This document shows positions 1 through 10,900 of a stretch of 64,000 nucleotides of DNA, one piece after another; position 1 is the stretch's first letter, and each line of letters starts with the position of its first letter. Origin of the DNA: Chryseobacterium oryzae (GTDB lineage: Bacteria > Bacteroidota > Bacteroidia > Flavobacteriales > Weeksellaceae); the NCBI RefSeq assembly GCF_022811665.1, contig NZ_CP094529.1:1860001-1924000 (forward strand), given 5' to 3'. Both the position numbers and the translations under genes were made by a program. The notes beneath the pieces were generated by a model. It was not told the origin of the DNA. It saw only the letters and a program-made list of their open reading frames with translations, and made no database searches.

Positions 1-1
1 T

Positions 2-373
2 CTATCTGTGCTGGTCTATAAGAATCATATTTCCGTCGGGATCTTTAAGATAAATATGTTCCGGTCCAGAAGAGTTTTCGTCTGCTTCTTTTTGCAATTC
101 TACTTTATTATTTTTCAAATGTTTCTGAATTTCTCTTACATCATCAAAAATTTCCAAGTTTTGCGCATTTTCATCCCAACCCGGATTGAAAGTGAGCATA
201 TTCCCATCAAACATTGCCTGAAAAAGCCCGATAAGTGTGGTTCCGTTCTTCATTATAAGATAGTTTTGCTCTACGCTTCCACCCATTTCTTTAAAGCCGA
301 GTATTTCATAAAACTCTTTAGATTTCAAGAGGTCTTTCACACTCAAACTAATAGAAAATGCACCTAATTTCAT
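2..373 (-). CDS. VOC (glyoxalase/bleomycin-resistance fold) family protein
   Basis: A complete 123-residue protein; its TAG stop lies at the very edge of the window. The opening SLSVKDLLKSKEFYEILGF and the closing DPDGNMILIDQ are the typical start and end of a single vicinal-oxygen-chelate domain. These proteins bind a metal or small ligand as dimers, and the family includes glyoxalase I, dioxygenases and antibiotic-binding proteins. The substrate cannot be told from sequence. Four bases separate its start from the next gene's stop, on the same strand, so co-transcription with the broken gene upstream is possible. Family assignment is firm; function is unknown. Confidence 0.85.
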   Translation of the reverse strand: MKLGAFSISLSVKDLLKSKEFYEILGFKEMGGSVEQNYLIMKNGTTLIGLFQAMFDGNMLTFNPGWDENAQNLEIFDDVREIQKHLKNNKVELQKEADENSSGPEHIYLKDPDGNMILIDQHR

Positions 374-377
374 ATTC

Positions 378-852
378 TTACTGATTTTTAAGTTTAGTTT
401 TAAGATTTAAATCTCCATCATAACTCTTCCAGTTTCCCACTAAATCAATAGTCTGATTTTCGATTTTTTCGGTTGCATTATTCCAGCGAAAGGCAAAGGT
501 GAATTTACCGGAGAAAACACCAGAATGTTTTCCTTTATTTTCTTCTGCCAATTCGTAATTTCCGAACACTAATCCTCTTTTTCTACCGTCTTTATATTGG
601 GGTAATGGTAAACTTACCTTCAAATTTTGTATAATTTAAATCTACCAAAGAGTAGCCGGAAACAAAATATTCCTGATCGTTTTTCTTATTCTGTTCCGAA
701 ATAGTAATTTTCAACTTAATCGGCTGGTTTTTGTTGCCAATTGTACCTATGTAAGGATTAGAATTATTCTGCCAAACATTGGAAATATTCGGCATTTGGG
801 AAAATAGGAACTGAGCAATGAACAGTAATAAAAGAAATATTTTCCTCTTCAT
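378..852 (-). pseudogene. Frameshifted exported protein of unknown function
   Basis: Two reading frames together look like one protein of about 155 residues. The first (852 down to 592) starts with a signal peptide (KRKIFLLLLFIAQFLFSQ) and continues to YTKFEGKFTITPI before a stop. The second frame (to 378) continues with QYKDGRKRGLVFGNYELAEE. Removing one base from the run of four Gs at 599-602 on the plus strand (CCCC in the gene) would join them as ITQYKDGR. This is either a real loss-of-function indel or a sequencing error in a homopolymer. I do not recognise the family; the layout resembles small secreted proteins of Flavobacteriia. Confidence 0.6.
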
Positions 853-867
853 AAAATTACTGTAAAA

Positions 868-1323
868 TTACACTCCAAATTGACTTAAATGATGATTGAG
901 ATGTTTCGCAAGCATATTATTCCATTCTTTTGACGATAATCTGCCGAAAGAGAAAGATTCTTTATCTTCAAACGCTGTAGCTCCCAATTGTTGGGTTTTT
1001 TGGATATATCCAATCAGTCTTTTCTTTTCATCATCAAAATTCTTTCTCTCTTTAATTATAAATTGGGGAGCGGTCGGAGAATCTTTCGTATAAGATTTTT
1101 CGCTTACAACCTTAGATTTCACAAAAGTTTTCAGTATAAATTTAGCAACTGTACCCGGCTTTTTATGTTTTTCGGGTTCGTAGATCATTTCGTAGGATAC
1201 ACAACAATGTGCCAACATCTGGTCGACAGTCATTCTCCCCCACAACCCATGAGTATCTTCAATTAAATTATTGATTCTGTTGATATAATTCTGTGCATCT
1301 TTTGCATCGAATACATTTTCCAT
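868..1323 (-). CDS. DUF1569 / DinB-like four-helix protein
   Basis: A 151-residue protein with no signal peptide. The segment GRMTVDQMLAHC near residue 30 and the closing HLNHHLSQFG give the spaced histidines seen in DinB-like (DUF1569) helical bundles, which often bind a divalent metal or act in thiol-dependent reactions. No enzymatic activity is established for this subgroup. The ATG at 1323 is the only sensible start. A TATATTTG sequence on the minus strand (plus 1344-1351) lies 21 bases upstream and resembles the -7 element of Bacteroidota promoters, but no clear -33 element is seen. Confidence 0.7.
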   Translation of the reverse strand: MENVFDAKDAQNYINRINNLIEDTHGLWGRMTVDQMLAHCCVSYEMIYEPEKHKKPGTVAKFILKTFVKSKVVSEKSYTKDSPTAPQFIIKERKNFDDEKKRLIGYIQKTQQLGATAFEDKESFSFGRLSSKEWNNMLAKHLNHHLSQFGV

Positions 1324-1424
1324 GATAATTTACTCTTTTATAACAAATATATCAGTTTTTTTTCTTGTGTGAAATATCAGAATGATTTCAGTTTAAGAAA
1401 AAATATTTCTTATGATTAAGACAC

Positions 1425-1456
1425 AAAAAATAGGAGCAGAATTTCTCCCGCTCCTA
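1425..1456 (-). terminator. Rho-independent terminator after the 774-residue T9SS protein
   Basis: Seven-base stem (TAGGAGC at 1431-1437 with GCTCCTA at 1450-1456), followed on the minus strand by six Ts (1425-1430). It lies 30 bases past the stop at 1486. Confidence 0.85.
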
Positions 1457-1485
1457 TTATAATATTCAAAAAGAATGTTTAAAAA

Positions 1486-3810
1486 TTATTTCTTGATTGC
1501 TTTTACAGTTTGCTTAGTACCGTCATTCATATGAAGAACAACCAAATACATTCCAGCATTCAATTCGCTTAACTGAAGATTAGCTGTTGGTTTTTCGAAA
1601 GATTTCACCAATCTTCCAGCAACATCCATCACAGAAATAGATTTTATATTTTTAATGTCTGAAATATTCAATACATCAGTAAACGGGTTTGGATATACTT
1701 TAATATCGTTTTTAGTCTTAACAACTTCTGATGTTGATAAACTCGCATCATAAGCAGAAACTTTGAAAGTTCCGTTGTTAGTAGCACTGTAATTCCAAAC
1801 TCCAATTAAGAGTGTTTCTCCAGGAGTAATAGAATTAGCAGATGTTAAACTAAGTTTAGAAAACGATCCATCGTCTGAGCTATCGTCATCACAACCAATT
1901 TCTACGAGAGATCCACACGATCCGGAATATACTCCAAGAACTGTATCGGTAACTGAAGATCCTGCATCTGAATTTGTTTCTATAGTAATACTACCACTTG
2001 CCGGGACAACAACTTTATACCAAGTGTCCGCATATCGTATGGTTTGACAAGTTGTTGTTGCAGTAGCATCACTCGTAAGAGTAGCACCAACAGTGGTTCC
2101 TACAACAGAATTCTGAGCAAAATTAGCTCCAGGAGTTAAAGTAGTTGCATTTGAACAATTATCATTTACAGGAGGTGTTTTAAATGTACCTGTTATCCAA
2201 TTACTATTAGATGTAGTTGTACAGTTAGTTCTTATCCAATAATAATAGGTTGTATTTGCTACTACAGATGGTAAATTAACAGATGTTGCCGATGTAACTG
2301 TTCCTGCTGTTGGAGCTGTATTCACTGTTGAAACATAGTACTCATAACCAACTCCTGGTACAGGAGATACTGATGACCAGTTTAAAGTAGCTGTATTGTA
2401 TGTTAAATTTGTAATTGAGGAAGATGATGGCTCCGAACATGCCGGCTTAAGATCAATATTAATATCATCTAAATATATCTGATTCATATCTTCGTCCGAA
2501 TATGCCTGAAAGCCAAAATAATAAACCCCTGTTGTAGCTGGAGTAAAATCTACAAAATCATTGGTAATAACACCGCCAATTACACTAGGATAATCTCTAA
2601 GCAGATTAGTCATTCCGGCAGCGTTATTTGTACTTCCGTAAGCTACTTTCATTTTTTCGTTATATTGATAGCCAGTGGCATTAGAAAACTTATATTTTAT
2701 TCTGTAATTAACACCAGCTGTTAAATTGATTCCCTGTGTAAAAAACCAAGTATCTGCTGGTTCATTCGAATTATATGAATAATTTAGAACATTACCATTG
2801 AAACCAGCTGGTACAGTAGAAGATTGAGATATATCTTGCGTTTTCCAAATATTTCCTAATCCATAATTTACCGCAGTAGTACAACTTGGTAATGATGGAG
2901 CAGTAACACCATCAAAATTTTGAGCATAAGGAATAGTAGTTGAAACACAAGGAGTATTAAAGGTAAGAGCTCCTATCCAATAACCCTTATCTGAAGTAGA
3001 ACATACAGATCTAACCCATACATAATAAGTACTATTAGCAACCAAATTAGGCAAATTTGCAGATGTGGTATTAGATGTTACCGAATTGGTTGCATTTAAT
3101 ACAATTGTACTTGTAGGAAATGTTGATGAAGTACTATAATAAACTTCATATCCATTCGCAGGAACTGTTGAAGGTGCAGTCCACGATAATAGTGCATTAG
3201 ATGAAGAAATATTTGATGCCGCAATTCCTGATGGTTGCAAACATGTTGGGGGAGCAGATTGTGAAATTGCTACATTATCGAAATAATAAAATGAATCTCC
3301 TGAATTATCAGAAATTACATTAAACCTCACATAAAAAGTTGCTGAATTTGGAGGTATAAATGTAAATGTCTTTGTAGCACATGATGCGCTTTCTGTGTGA
3401 TTATTTTCATCGATTGTATAAACAGCTGTCCAAGGTCCTGATAAACTCGATGCATATTCTACAGATATACTTCCAATTAGGTTAGATGCTGTTGGACTAC
3501 CAGGACCTGACCATGAATAATCCAATACCTTATAATCAAAAGACATTGTTATTTGCCCCTGATTATTTCCAGTCATCTGAGGGGAAGTTAACTGCCCAGC
3601 GTTCCCATAATATCTTTCTCCTCTAATAGTTCCACCAGATGAACCACAAATTTCGGAAGGATCTGTTATATCCTCAAAAACATCTCCAAACAATTTTTGA
3701 GAAGAGGTCCAGCCATTAAGACCAGAAGCTGTCCAGTCTTGTGTGTATGACACCTGAGCCATCATAAATACTCCAAAAAGTATTTGACTTAATAATAAAA
3801 TTTTCTTCAT
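1486..3810 (-). CDS. Secreted multidomain protein with T9SS type A sorting tail
   Basis: A 774-residue exported protein. The order is: signal peptide (about 1-18), a beta-sandwich segment ending FYYFDNVAIS (about 20-185), a fibronectin type III domain (about 190-285, with TYYVWVRSVC), a second beta-sandwich region (about 290-455), a second FnIII (about 457-545), a pre-peptidase-like C-terminal region (about 548-690, NDNCSNATTL to FKVSAYD), and the sorting domain (about 700-774, KVYPNPFTDVLNIS...). The tail directs passage through the type IX machinery and usually cleavage and surface attachment. No catalytic domain was seen, so an adhesin or matrix role is inferred. The last 215 bases nearly match those of the neighbouring gene. 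Confidence 0.85.
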   Translation of the reverse strand: MKKILLLSQILFGVFMMAQVSYTQDWTASGLNGWTSSQKLFGDVFEDITDPSEICGSSGGTIRGERYYGNAGQLTSPQMTGNNQGQITMSFDYKVLDYSWSGPGSPTASNLIGSISVEYASSLSGPWTAVYTIDENNHTESASCATKTFTFIPPNSATFYVRFNVISDNSGDSFYYFDNVAISQSAPPTCLQPSGIAASNISSSNALLSWTAPSTVPANGYEVYYSTSSTFPTSTIVLNATNSVTSNTTSANLPNLVANSTYYVWVRSVCSTSDKGYWIGALTFNTPCVSTTIPYAQNFDGVTAPSLPSCTTAVNYGLGNIWKTQDISQSSTVPAGFNGNVLNYSYNSNEPADTWFFTQGINLTAGVNYRIKYKFSNATGYQYNEKMKVAYGSTNNAAGMTNLLRDYPSVIGGVITNDFVDFTPATTGVYYFGFQAYSDEDMNQIYLDDINIDLKPACSEPSSSSITNLTYNTATLNWSSVSPVPGVGYEYYVSTVNTAPTAGTVTSATSVNLPSVVANTTYYYWIRTNCTTTSNSNWITGTFKTPPVNDNCSNATTLTPGANFAQNSVVGTTVGATLTSDATATTTCQTIRYADTWYKVVVPASGSITIETNSDAGSSVTDTVLGVYSGSCGSLVEIGCDDDSSDDGSFSKLSLTSANSITPGETLLIGVWNYSATNNGTFKVSAYDASLSTSEVVKTKNDIKVYPNPFTDVLNISDIKNIKSISVMDVAGRLVKSFEKPTANLQLSELNAGMYLVVLHMNDGTKQTVKAIKK

Positions 3811-3934
3811 ATAAATTTTTTTTGAATTATTTAATAAAATTATAAAATAACAATGAAGTCAACAATAAAAAATAAAAAAAATATTTTTTTATTAATAAAA
3901 ATTTAAAATCATAAAAATATCTACATTTTACAAT

Positions 3935-3963
3935 AAAAAAGGTGGCCTTCTCAGACCACCTTT
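3935..3963 (-). terminator. Rho-independent terminator after the 1235-residue T9SS protein
   Basis: Stem AAAGGTGG (3938-3945) with CCACCTTT (3956-3963); the minus-strand product ends in a T run (plus 3935-3940). It lies 20 bases beyond the stop at 3983 and separates the two secreted-protein genes, so each is its own transcription unit. Confidence 0.85.
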
Positions 3964-3982
3964 AGTATAATAACTTTAAAAA

Positions 3983-6900
3983 TTATTTTTTAATTGCTTT
4001 TACAGTTTGCTTAGTACCGTCATTCATATGAAGAACAACCAAATACATTCCAGAACTCAATTCGCTTAACTGAAGATTAGCTGTTGGTTTTTCGAAAGAT
4101 TTTACCAATCTTCCAGCAACATCCATCACAGAAATAGATTTCACATTTTTAATGTCTGAAATATTCAACACATCAGTAAATGGGTTTGGATATACTTGAA
4201 TACTTTCTTTAGCAACAGCTTCAGAAGTACCTAAACATCCTACAGAACTAACAGTAGCTGTAACCATTTGTCTTGGACCTTCACAAGAACTTGAGAATTT
4301 CCAATTATATATATAATACCAGTAATTTGTTCCTAAACTGAAATTATTACCAGTTACGTTAATTGCAGATGATGTGTATGGGTAATTAGCACCCTCCGTA
4401 TTTCTATTTAAATTAATTGCCACACCTGTTCCCTGACCAATTCTATACCCTGTACCTACAGATAATGGGTAATTTAACACAATTGTCTGTGCAGTATTAC
4501 CTCCAGTCACTGTAACGGTATAAGGAATATTAATTAATGTTACACCTGCACTATTACGAATTTCGATTGCAGAATTAGCTCCTACAGCAGCTGTAGGAAA
4601 TACATCAATACTTACTAAAGTGGTTGGTACGGTAACATCGAATATTTGATAGTATGTTGTAACATCATAACTTGTTGCACTGATGCTTGATAATGCACTT
4701 GGATTTACAGGACCTACATCACCTGACACTCCATTAGATTTAGCTGAAGCATAATAATTAGTAGTCGTTGATAAAACTGGCGTAGTATATGTTAATCCCG
4801 TACCTAAAACTGTACCTGCAGTCGCTGCATCATACCATGTGATAGTAGCTCCACTTTCTGCAGTTGCTGAAAGAGTTGCTGTATTACCAGGACAAACCGT
4901 TGTTCCTGTAGTAGAAAGCAAAGCTGGAGGTTGACATAATGTTACAAAAGTTGCTACTGAAGTCCAAGAACTTCTATCAGGACCATTACACACCGATCTT
5001 ACCCAAACGTAATATGCTGTAGAAGGAGATAATCCACTTATTGGGGCTGAAGTTGTTAAAGAGGTTACTGAGTTTGTCGCATTTAAAGGAGTTGTAAATG
5101 TCGGTGCTGTACTCGAAGAACTATAATACACCTCATATCCATTAGATGGAACTGTAGAAGGAGCAGTCCAAGTTGCAGTAGCTCCAGACGTTGTAACACT
5201 TGAAGGAGTTATTGCCAAAGCAGTAGGAACAAAACAAGTAACTACAGTTGTGAAATTCCTTTCAGAACATCCTAAAGAGGTACTTGTTGCATTATATCCA
5301 TTAATTGTATAAAAATATTTTAAACCATTATTTAAAGGCGTTGGTAAAGTATAAGTAAGAACATTACCTACATCAAAAGCATTTAAAACATCATTACCAC
5401 CAGAAGTAGTTCCAATTGTAATCTTATATCCAGTTGCATTAGCACTCGCTGCCCACGTAAAAGTAGGAGTAACAGAAACTCCTGTTGCTGCTGAAGCAGG
5501 AGCACTTACACTTGGACAAGCCGTTAAAGTAGTAAATGTTCTTTCAGAACAACCGGGAGTAGTACTTGTACTATTGTAGCTATTTAAAGTATAATAGTAT
5601 TTTGTTCCTAGAGCCAAAGAATTTGGCAAGGTATAAGTTGTTACGTTACCTACATCGAATGCATTTAAAACATCAGTTCCTCCAGATGTAGTTCCAATAT
5701 TTAATTTATAACCTGTAACTCCTGTAACAGCAGCCCAAGTAAATGTTGGCGTTAAAGATACCCCAGTTGCAGCTGAAGCAGGAGCACTTACTGTTGCACA
5801 ACCAGCTGTAGTAAAGCTTCTTTCCGTACAACTTAATGAAGAATTATAAGAATTATAAGCATTTAAGGTATAATAATACTTTGTCCCAATAGTTAAAGAT
5901 GTTGGCAATGTATATGTTGTAACATTCCCCAAATCGAAAGCATTAAGAATATTATTACCACCTGGAGTTGTACCTATTGTTAACTTATAACCTGTAGCAT
6001 CAGTTACAGCTGTCCATGTAAAAGTTGGAGTAAGCGAAACATTTGTAGCAGAAGATGAAGGCGCACTTACAGAAGGACAATTTAAGTTTTTAGTTGTAAA
6101 AGAAAATTCTGTACATCCTATAGCTGTACCATATGAATTGCTTGGTAAAACTTTTACATAGTATAATTTACCATACAATAATGGAGTTGTACTAGGTATT
6201 GTATAAGTAATTACATTACCCACATCAAAACTATTAAGAATATCAGTACCTCCAGGAGTCGTTCCAAGATTTATTTTGTAAGAAGTTGTCCCAACAGATG
6301 AAGTCCAACTTATTGTAGGAGCAAGAGCAACTCCAGTAGCATTATTAAGAGGAGCTGTAATAGTTGTACATGCAGGAGGAGTGGTATTTATTGATATATT
6401 TACATTATCCACATAGATATCACTGCCACCATTATCTCCAGTTGCCAAAAATCTTAAAATCGCAGTACTACTTACCGAAGGTAAAACAAAATCTTTGGTA
6501 GCCCACGTATCCTGAACTCCTATAGAAGAACCAATATTCGTAAAAGTATTTCCGCCATCCGTAGATAATTGAACTTGTAAAATATCAGTTCCTGAAGTAT
6601 TAAGGTAATTAAATGTTAAAAGTCTATCGCCAGAATTTCCCGAAAGATTTACGTATAAATCCATGTATCCAGATACATATAAGCAGTTATAAGAATGGAA
6701 TCTGGCAGCTGGTGTTACTGCAGGTGCAGAAACTGTTGAAGATCCTCCAACACCACTCCATCCTGAAGCACTTGTAAAACCACTATCGGTAATATCACTC
6801 GCTCTCCAAGAATTATCACCTCTTGAAGGCCAAGTTCTCCAATAGGTTGCATTTGGCAAGTCTGCAGTAGAGTTACCATTTACCCAGTTAGAAAAATTTT

Positions 6901-7690
6901 CGGTAAAAGGAATGGTTGCATAGGTAGTTGGAGCAGCTAACCAAGTTCCTGGGCTATAATTAAACGTTAGTCCAGATGCTGGTATCGTAACTCCTCCAGT
7001 AGTTCCAAATGTTACTGTAGAAGTTGTTGATGTACCAACTGCTGTTGAGGTCCAATCTGCCCCGGTCCTATTATTAAGATCAGATGCTTCCGCTCCCTTT
7101 AATCCAACCTGTCCTGTTGCAGTTGCACTTCCCGAAGCACAAGTTCCATAAACAATAGCAATAGAATTATTTGACGAATCTAATTGAATCTGAAAATTAA
7201 GTAATTGAGAAGAAGAACCTCCGCTTACTTTAAGATCTGTAAATTGTACTACAAATTTAGAACCAACTGTTTCATAAGCAATTTCGGAAGTTGTAGTATT
7301 AGCATTTACTAAATTGGCAGAAAAACCTGCTATTGCACCTTCTATGGTATTTGGAGCAGACGAATCAGTGGAAAGACCTGTCGTAGTTGAAGCTAAACTA
7401 GACGTTGCTCCAAAAGTAACAAACCCATTGTTGCTAATATAGACAGAATTGTAAGTCTTCCCATTATACTTAAAAGATGGTATTGTTACCAAACTAGAAA
7501 TACCATCAGTGGAAAGGGCAGATCCAGACTGCCAAACAGTTCGATTTGCCGAAAGCGGCGTGTAGGTACCAGATGTTTGCGAAAATCCATAACCATTGTT
7601 AGCATTTGGATTTACCGCAGTAGGTGGTCCTACCTGTGCATATACTCCAACGCTGAGAGCTAACATGCACGTTAGTAAAAGTTTTTTCAT
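3983..7690 (-). CDS. Large secreted repeat protein with T9SS sorting tail
   Basis: A 1235-residue exported protein. A signal peptide (about 1-18) is followed by a beta-rich head with VYISNNGFVTFG (about 20-250), a sandwich domain ending DIYVDNVNIS (to about 436), four tandem repeats of about 93 residues (441-818) built around a GYKL.IGTT.GG.D.LNAFD pattern, one FnIII domain (about 822-910), an Ig-like segment beginning at a PALLSTTGTTVCPGN motif, a C-terminal beta region, and a type A sorting tail with VYPNPFTDVLNIS. No catalytic residues were recognised; the design is that of a cell-surface adhesin. It has its own terminator, and about 240 AT-rich bases lie upstream. Confidence 0.85.
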   Translation of the reverse strand: MKKLLLTCMLALSVGVYAQVGPPTAVNPNANNGYGFSQTSGTYTPLSANRTVWQSGSALSTDGISSLVTIPSFKYNGKTYNSVYISNNGFVTFGATSSLASTTTGLSTDSSAPNTIEGAIAGFSANLVNANTTTSEIAYETVGSKFVVQFTDLKVSGGSSSQLLNFQIQLDSSNNSIAIVYGTCASGSATATGQVGLKGAEASDLNNRTGADWTSTAVGTSTTSTVTFGTTGGVTIPASGLTFNYSPGTWLAAPTTYATIPFTENFSNWVNGNSTADLPNATYWRTWPSRGDNSWRASDITDSGFTSASGWSGVGGSSTVSAPAVTPAARFHSYNCLYVSGYMDLYVNLSGNSGDRLLTFNYLNTSGTDILQVQLSTDGGNTFTNIGSSIGVQDTWATKDFVLPSVSSTAILRFLATGDNGGSDIYVDNVNISINTTPPACTTITAPLNNATGVALAPTISWTSSVGTTSYKINLGTTPGGTDILNSFDVGNVITYTIPSTTPLLYGKLYYVKVLPSNSYGTAIGCTEFSFTTKNLNCPSVSAPSSSATNVSLTPTFTWTAVTDATGYKLTIGTTPGGNNILNAFDLGNVTTYTLPTSLTIGTKYYYTLNAYNSYNSSLSCTERSFTTAGCATVSAPASAATGVSLTPTFTWAAVTGVTGYKLNIGTTSGGTDVLNAFDVGNVTTYTLPNSLALGTKYYYTLNSYNSTSTTPGCSERTFTTLTACPSVSAPASAATGVSVTPTFTWAASANATGYKITIGTTSGGNDVLNAFDVGNVLTYTLPTPLNNGLKYFYTINGYNATSTSLGCSERNFTTVVTCFVPTALAITPSSVTTSGATATWTAPSTVPSNGYEVYYSSSSTAPTFTTPLNATNSVTSLTTSAPISGLSPSTAYYVWVRSVCNGPDRSSWTSVATFVTLCQPPALLSTTGTTVCPGNTATLSATAESGATITWYDAATAGTVLGTGLTYTTPVLSTTTNYYASAKSNGVSGDVGPVNPSALSSISATSYDVTTYYQIFDVTVPTTLVSIDVFPTAAVGANSAIEIRNSAGVTLINIPYTVTVTGGNTAQTIVLNYPLSVGTGYRIGQGTGVAINLNRNTEGANYPYTSSAINVTGNNFSLGTNYWYYIYNWKFSSSCEGPRQMVTATVSSVGCLGTSEAVAKESIQVYPNPFTDVLNISDIKNVKSISVMDVAGRLVKSFEKPTANLQLSELSSGMYLVVLHMNDGTKQTVKAIKK
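5236..6370 (-). repeat. Four tandem repeats of about 93 codons inside the T9SS adhesin
   Basis: Each unit begins with C.(S/T)(V/I).AP..(A/N)AT.V and continues TPTFTW, GYK..IGTT.GG, LNAFD.GNV.TYT(L/I)P, a YYYT.N.YN-like strand, and C.E..FTT. Units 2, 3 and 4 are more alike than unit 1, which suggests later duplication or homogenisation. Such arrays change copy number readily. Confidence 0.85.
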
Positions 7691-7876
7691 ACTCAGTTAA
7701 ATTAAAATTAGGTGGCTAATTTAATAAAAATTAACATTACAATTTAAATAAATTATTATTTTCTTTAAAAATTTACTATAACAAACTCAAAAGCATTAAA
7801 AATTTACTAAACATTTGTTTAATTCTATGATAAACAATCATATTCTATTTATTAACAATTAAATTAATTTCAAATA

Positions 7877-7910
7877 AAATCGCAGTTCAAAATAATCTGA
7901 ACTGCGATTT
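7877..7910 (-). terminator. Terminator hairpin downstream of dnaE
   Basis: A 12-base perfect stem (7877-7888 with 7899-7910, AAATCGCAGTTC and its complement) around a 10-base loop, 24 bases past the dnaE stop. The stem ends in A/T pairs and is followed by a T-rich stretch on the minus strand. Confidence 0.8.
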
Positions 7911-7933
7911 ATATTTAATATTTTAGAGATACA

Positions 7934-10900
7934 TTAATTCAAATAAAACTCATACTTATTTAAAAGCTGAATCTCCTTTATAAGATCTCCATTAAGATCG
8001 ACAGACTGTTTCATAGATTGTAATTCTATTTGAGAGTCATCATCATTGTTTTTAATAAAAAACTTAATTTTCTGTGAACCTTGATTTCTCTCCAGAACAG
8101 TACGGAAAAAGTTTAAATCTTCCGGACGGAAATCCATCACATCCATTACTAAAGAAATACTTTTGGCGTATTTTTCAAAAGCTTCCTGTAGCTCAATTAC
8201 CTCATTTACATTCACAAAAACTCTTCCGTCTTTTACCTGTGCAAATTTTATTTTTAAAATAACAAACCGCTGTACTTCAAGCTTTTCTTTCAGTTTCATA
8301 TAATCTCTATCGCCTAATCTGAAAGAATAAGATCCTGAATAATCTTCCAAGGTAAGAAAAGCCACTTTTTCACCACTTCTGAAACCGTCTTTTACCACAT
8401 ATTCAGTTATTAAGCCTGCCACAGTATATTCTTTTCCGCCACCGCCGTTTTCTCTTTCTTTCTGAATTGTTTTCCAGTCTTTTTTCTTTTCTTCAAAGAG
8501 TTCTTCCTGTTTGTTGGCAAAAGCCTGCTCTTTATAAGTATCAACCTCATCCAGATTCAAAAATCCGAAAATACCCTTTGGTTCTGCTTTTTTAGTGATT
8601 TCTTCAATAATTTCTTCCTCTTCTCCCGCCACAATATCATCCGAAATAATTTCTGCTAAATCTGTTAAATCTTCCGTTTTATCCTGCTCAATAATCGGAA
8701 CCTCCTCAATAATAGGTTTTATCTCCTCACCTTTTTCCAATACTGCATTTTTAGACAGTTGCCCCTGCATAAACTGGAACTGATATTTGAATTCATCAAG
8801 CGGATGTGCCGAAAGGTAGAAGCCAATAATTTCTTTTTCTTTATTGAGCTTATGCATGTTTGGCCACTCCGGACAAGGAAGCAATTTTGGCTGCTCAATC
8901 TGAACTTCTTCGGCAAAATCGGCAAAAAGAGAATTCTCCATTTCGTTTTTACTTTCCTGAAAACTTTGTCCGTAACGGATCAATCTTTCTAAATTGGTTC
9001 TTCCAGCCATATCAATATCAAAATACTGACCGCGGTGATAGGCATCCAATTCATCAAAAGCTCCTGCCAAAACCAAACTTTCGGCTACTCTTTTATTCAT
9101 TTGGGAAGGTAAAATTCTTTCAAAAAAATCATAAATATTTTTGAATTTTCCGTTTTCTCTTTCTTTCGTAATCGCTTCACTTGGTCCCTCTCCAATTCCT
9201 TTAATCGCTCCAAGACCAAAACGGATCTGCCCTTTTTCGTTTACAGAAAATTTATACTGAGATTCATTCACATCAGGCCCCAAAACATCTACACCAATAT
9301 TTTTACAGTCTTCCATAAACATGGTAATAGAGTCGGTATTGTTAATGTTATTGCTCATTACACTCGCCATATATTCTGCCGGATAATTGGCCTTCAGATA
9401 AGCAGTCTGATAAGCAATGAAGGCGTAGCAAGTAGAGTGAGATTTGTTGAAAGCATATTCTGCAAAGGCTTTCCAGTCATTCCAGATTTTTTCTAAACGT
9501 TCTTCATTAAGGTTATTTTTCCTTCCGCCCTCAATAAATTTCGGGTACATTTTGTTCAGAACGTCTATCTGCTTTTTACCCATTGCTTTTCTCAGCGTAT
9601 CGGCTTCACCTTTGGTAAAGTTCGCCAGTTTTTGAGAAAGAAGCATTACCTGCTCCTGATAAACGGTAATACCATAAGTTTCTTTTAAATATTCTTCGGT
9701 TTCGGGTAAATCGTAAACAATTTCCTCAATTCCGTGTTTACGGTTAATAAAATTCGGAATATATTTAATAGGTCCCGGGCGATAAAGGGCGTTCATAGCA
9801 ATGAGATCGGCAAAAACCGTAGGCTTCAGTTCTCGCATATATTTCTGCATTCCCGGACTTTCATACTGGAAAATCCCGACCGTTCTTCCTTCTTTAAAAA
9901 GCTGATAGGTTTTTGCATCATCAAGCGGAATCAAATCCGGATCAATATCAACATTATATCTGGCTTTTACCAGTTTTAAGGCATCTTTTATAATGGTTAA
10001 AGTTCTGAGCCCCAAAAAGTCCATCTTCAAAAGTCCTGCACTTTCTGCCACCGAGTTATCAAACTGAGACACCAAAATATCAGCATCTTTTGCCGCAATG
10101 GTTACAGGAACCAAATTACTTACATCTTCAGGTGTAATGATGACCCCGCATGCGTGAATTCCTGTATTTCTGATGCAGCCTTCCATCTTTTTGGCACTTG
10201 CCAACACATCGTGTCGGGCATCATCTGGAGTATTCAGAACGTATTTCATCTCATCAACGAGCTGCTGTTCTTCCGGCTTCAGTTTATCATATTTAGATAA
10301 AGCTTTGGCAATATTCATCCCCGGACTTGGCGGGATAAGCTTCGCAATATTATTGGTATCGGGAATCGGCACATCTAAAACTCTTCCGGCATCCTTAATT
10401 GCCGATTTGCCACCCAAAACAGAATAAGTAATAATCTGCGCCACCTGAGTTTTACCGTATTTTTCTACCACCCATTTAATGATTTTATCTCGACCTTCAT
10501 CATCGAAGTCAATATCAATATCGGGCATAGAAACCCTTTCCGGATTCAAAAATCTTTCAAAAAGAAGATCGTATTTTATAGGATCTACATTGGTAATCCC
10601 AATACAATACGCAACGGCAGAACCTGCTGCAGAACCACGACCGGGACCTACCCAAACTCCCATTTTACGGGCTTCGTTACAGAAATCCTGCACAATCAAA
10701 AAGTAACCCGGATAGCCCGTATTGGCAACTACTTCCAGTTCGAAATCAAGACGTTCTTTTATTTCGGGAGTAATTCCGGTTGCTTCGTATCTTTTTTTTG
10801 CACCTTCGTATGTTAAATGAGTTAAATAGGCCATTTCGCCCCGCTTTCCGCCATCTATATCATCTTCAGGATGAATAAACTGTTCCGGAATATCAAATTT

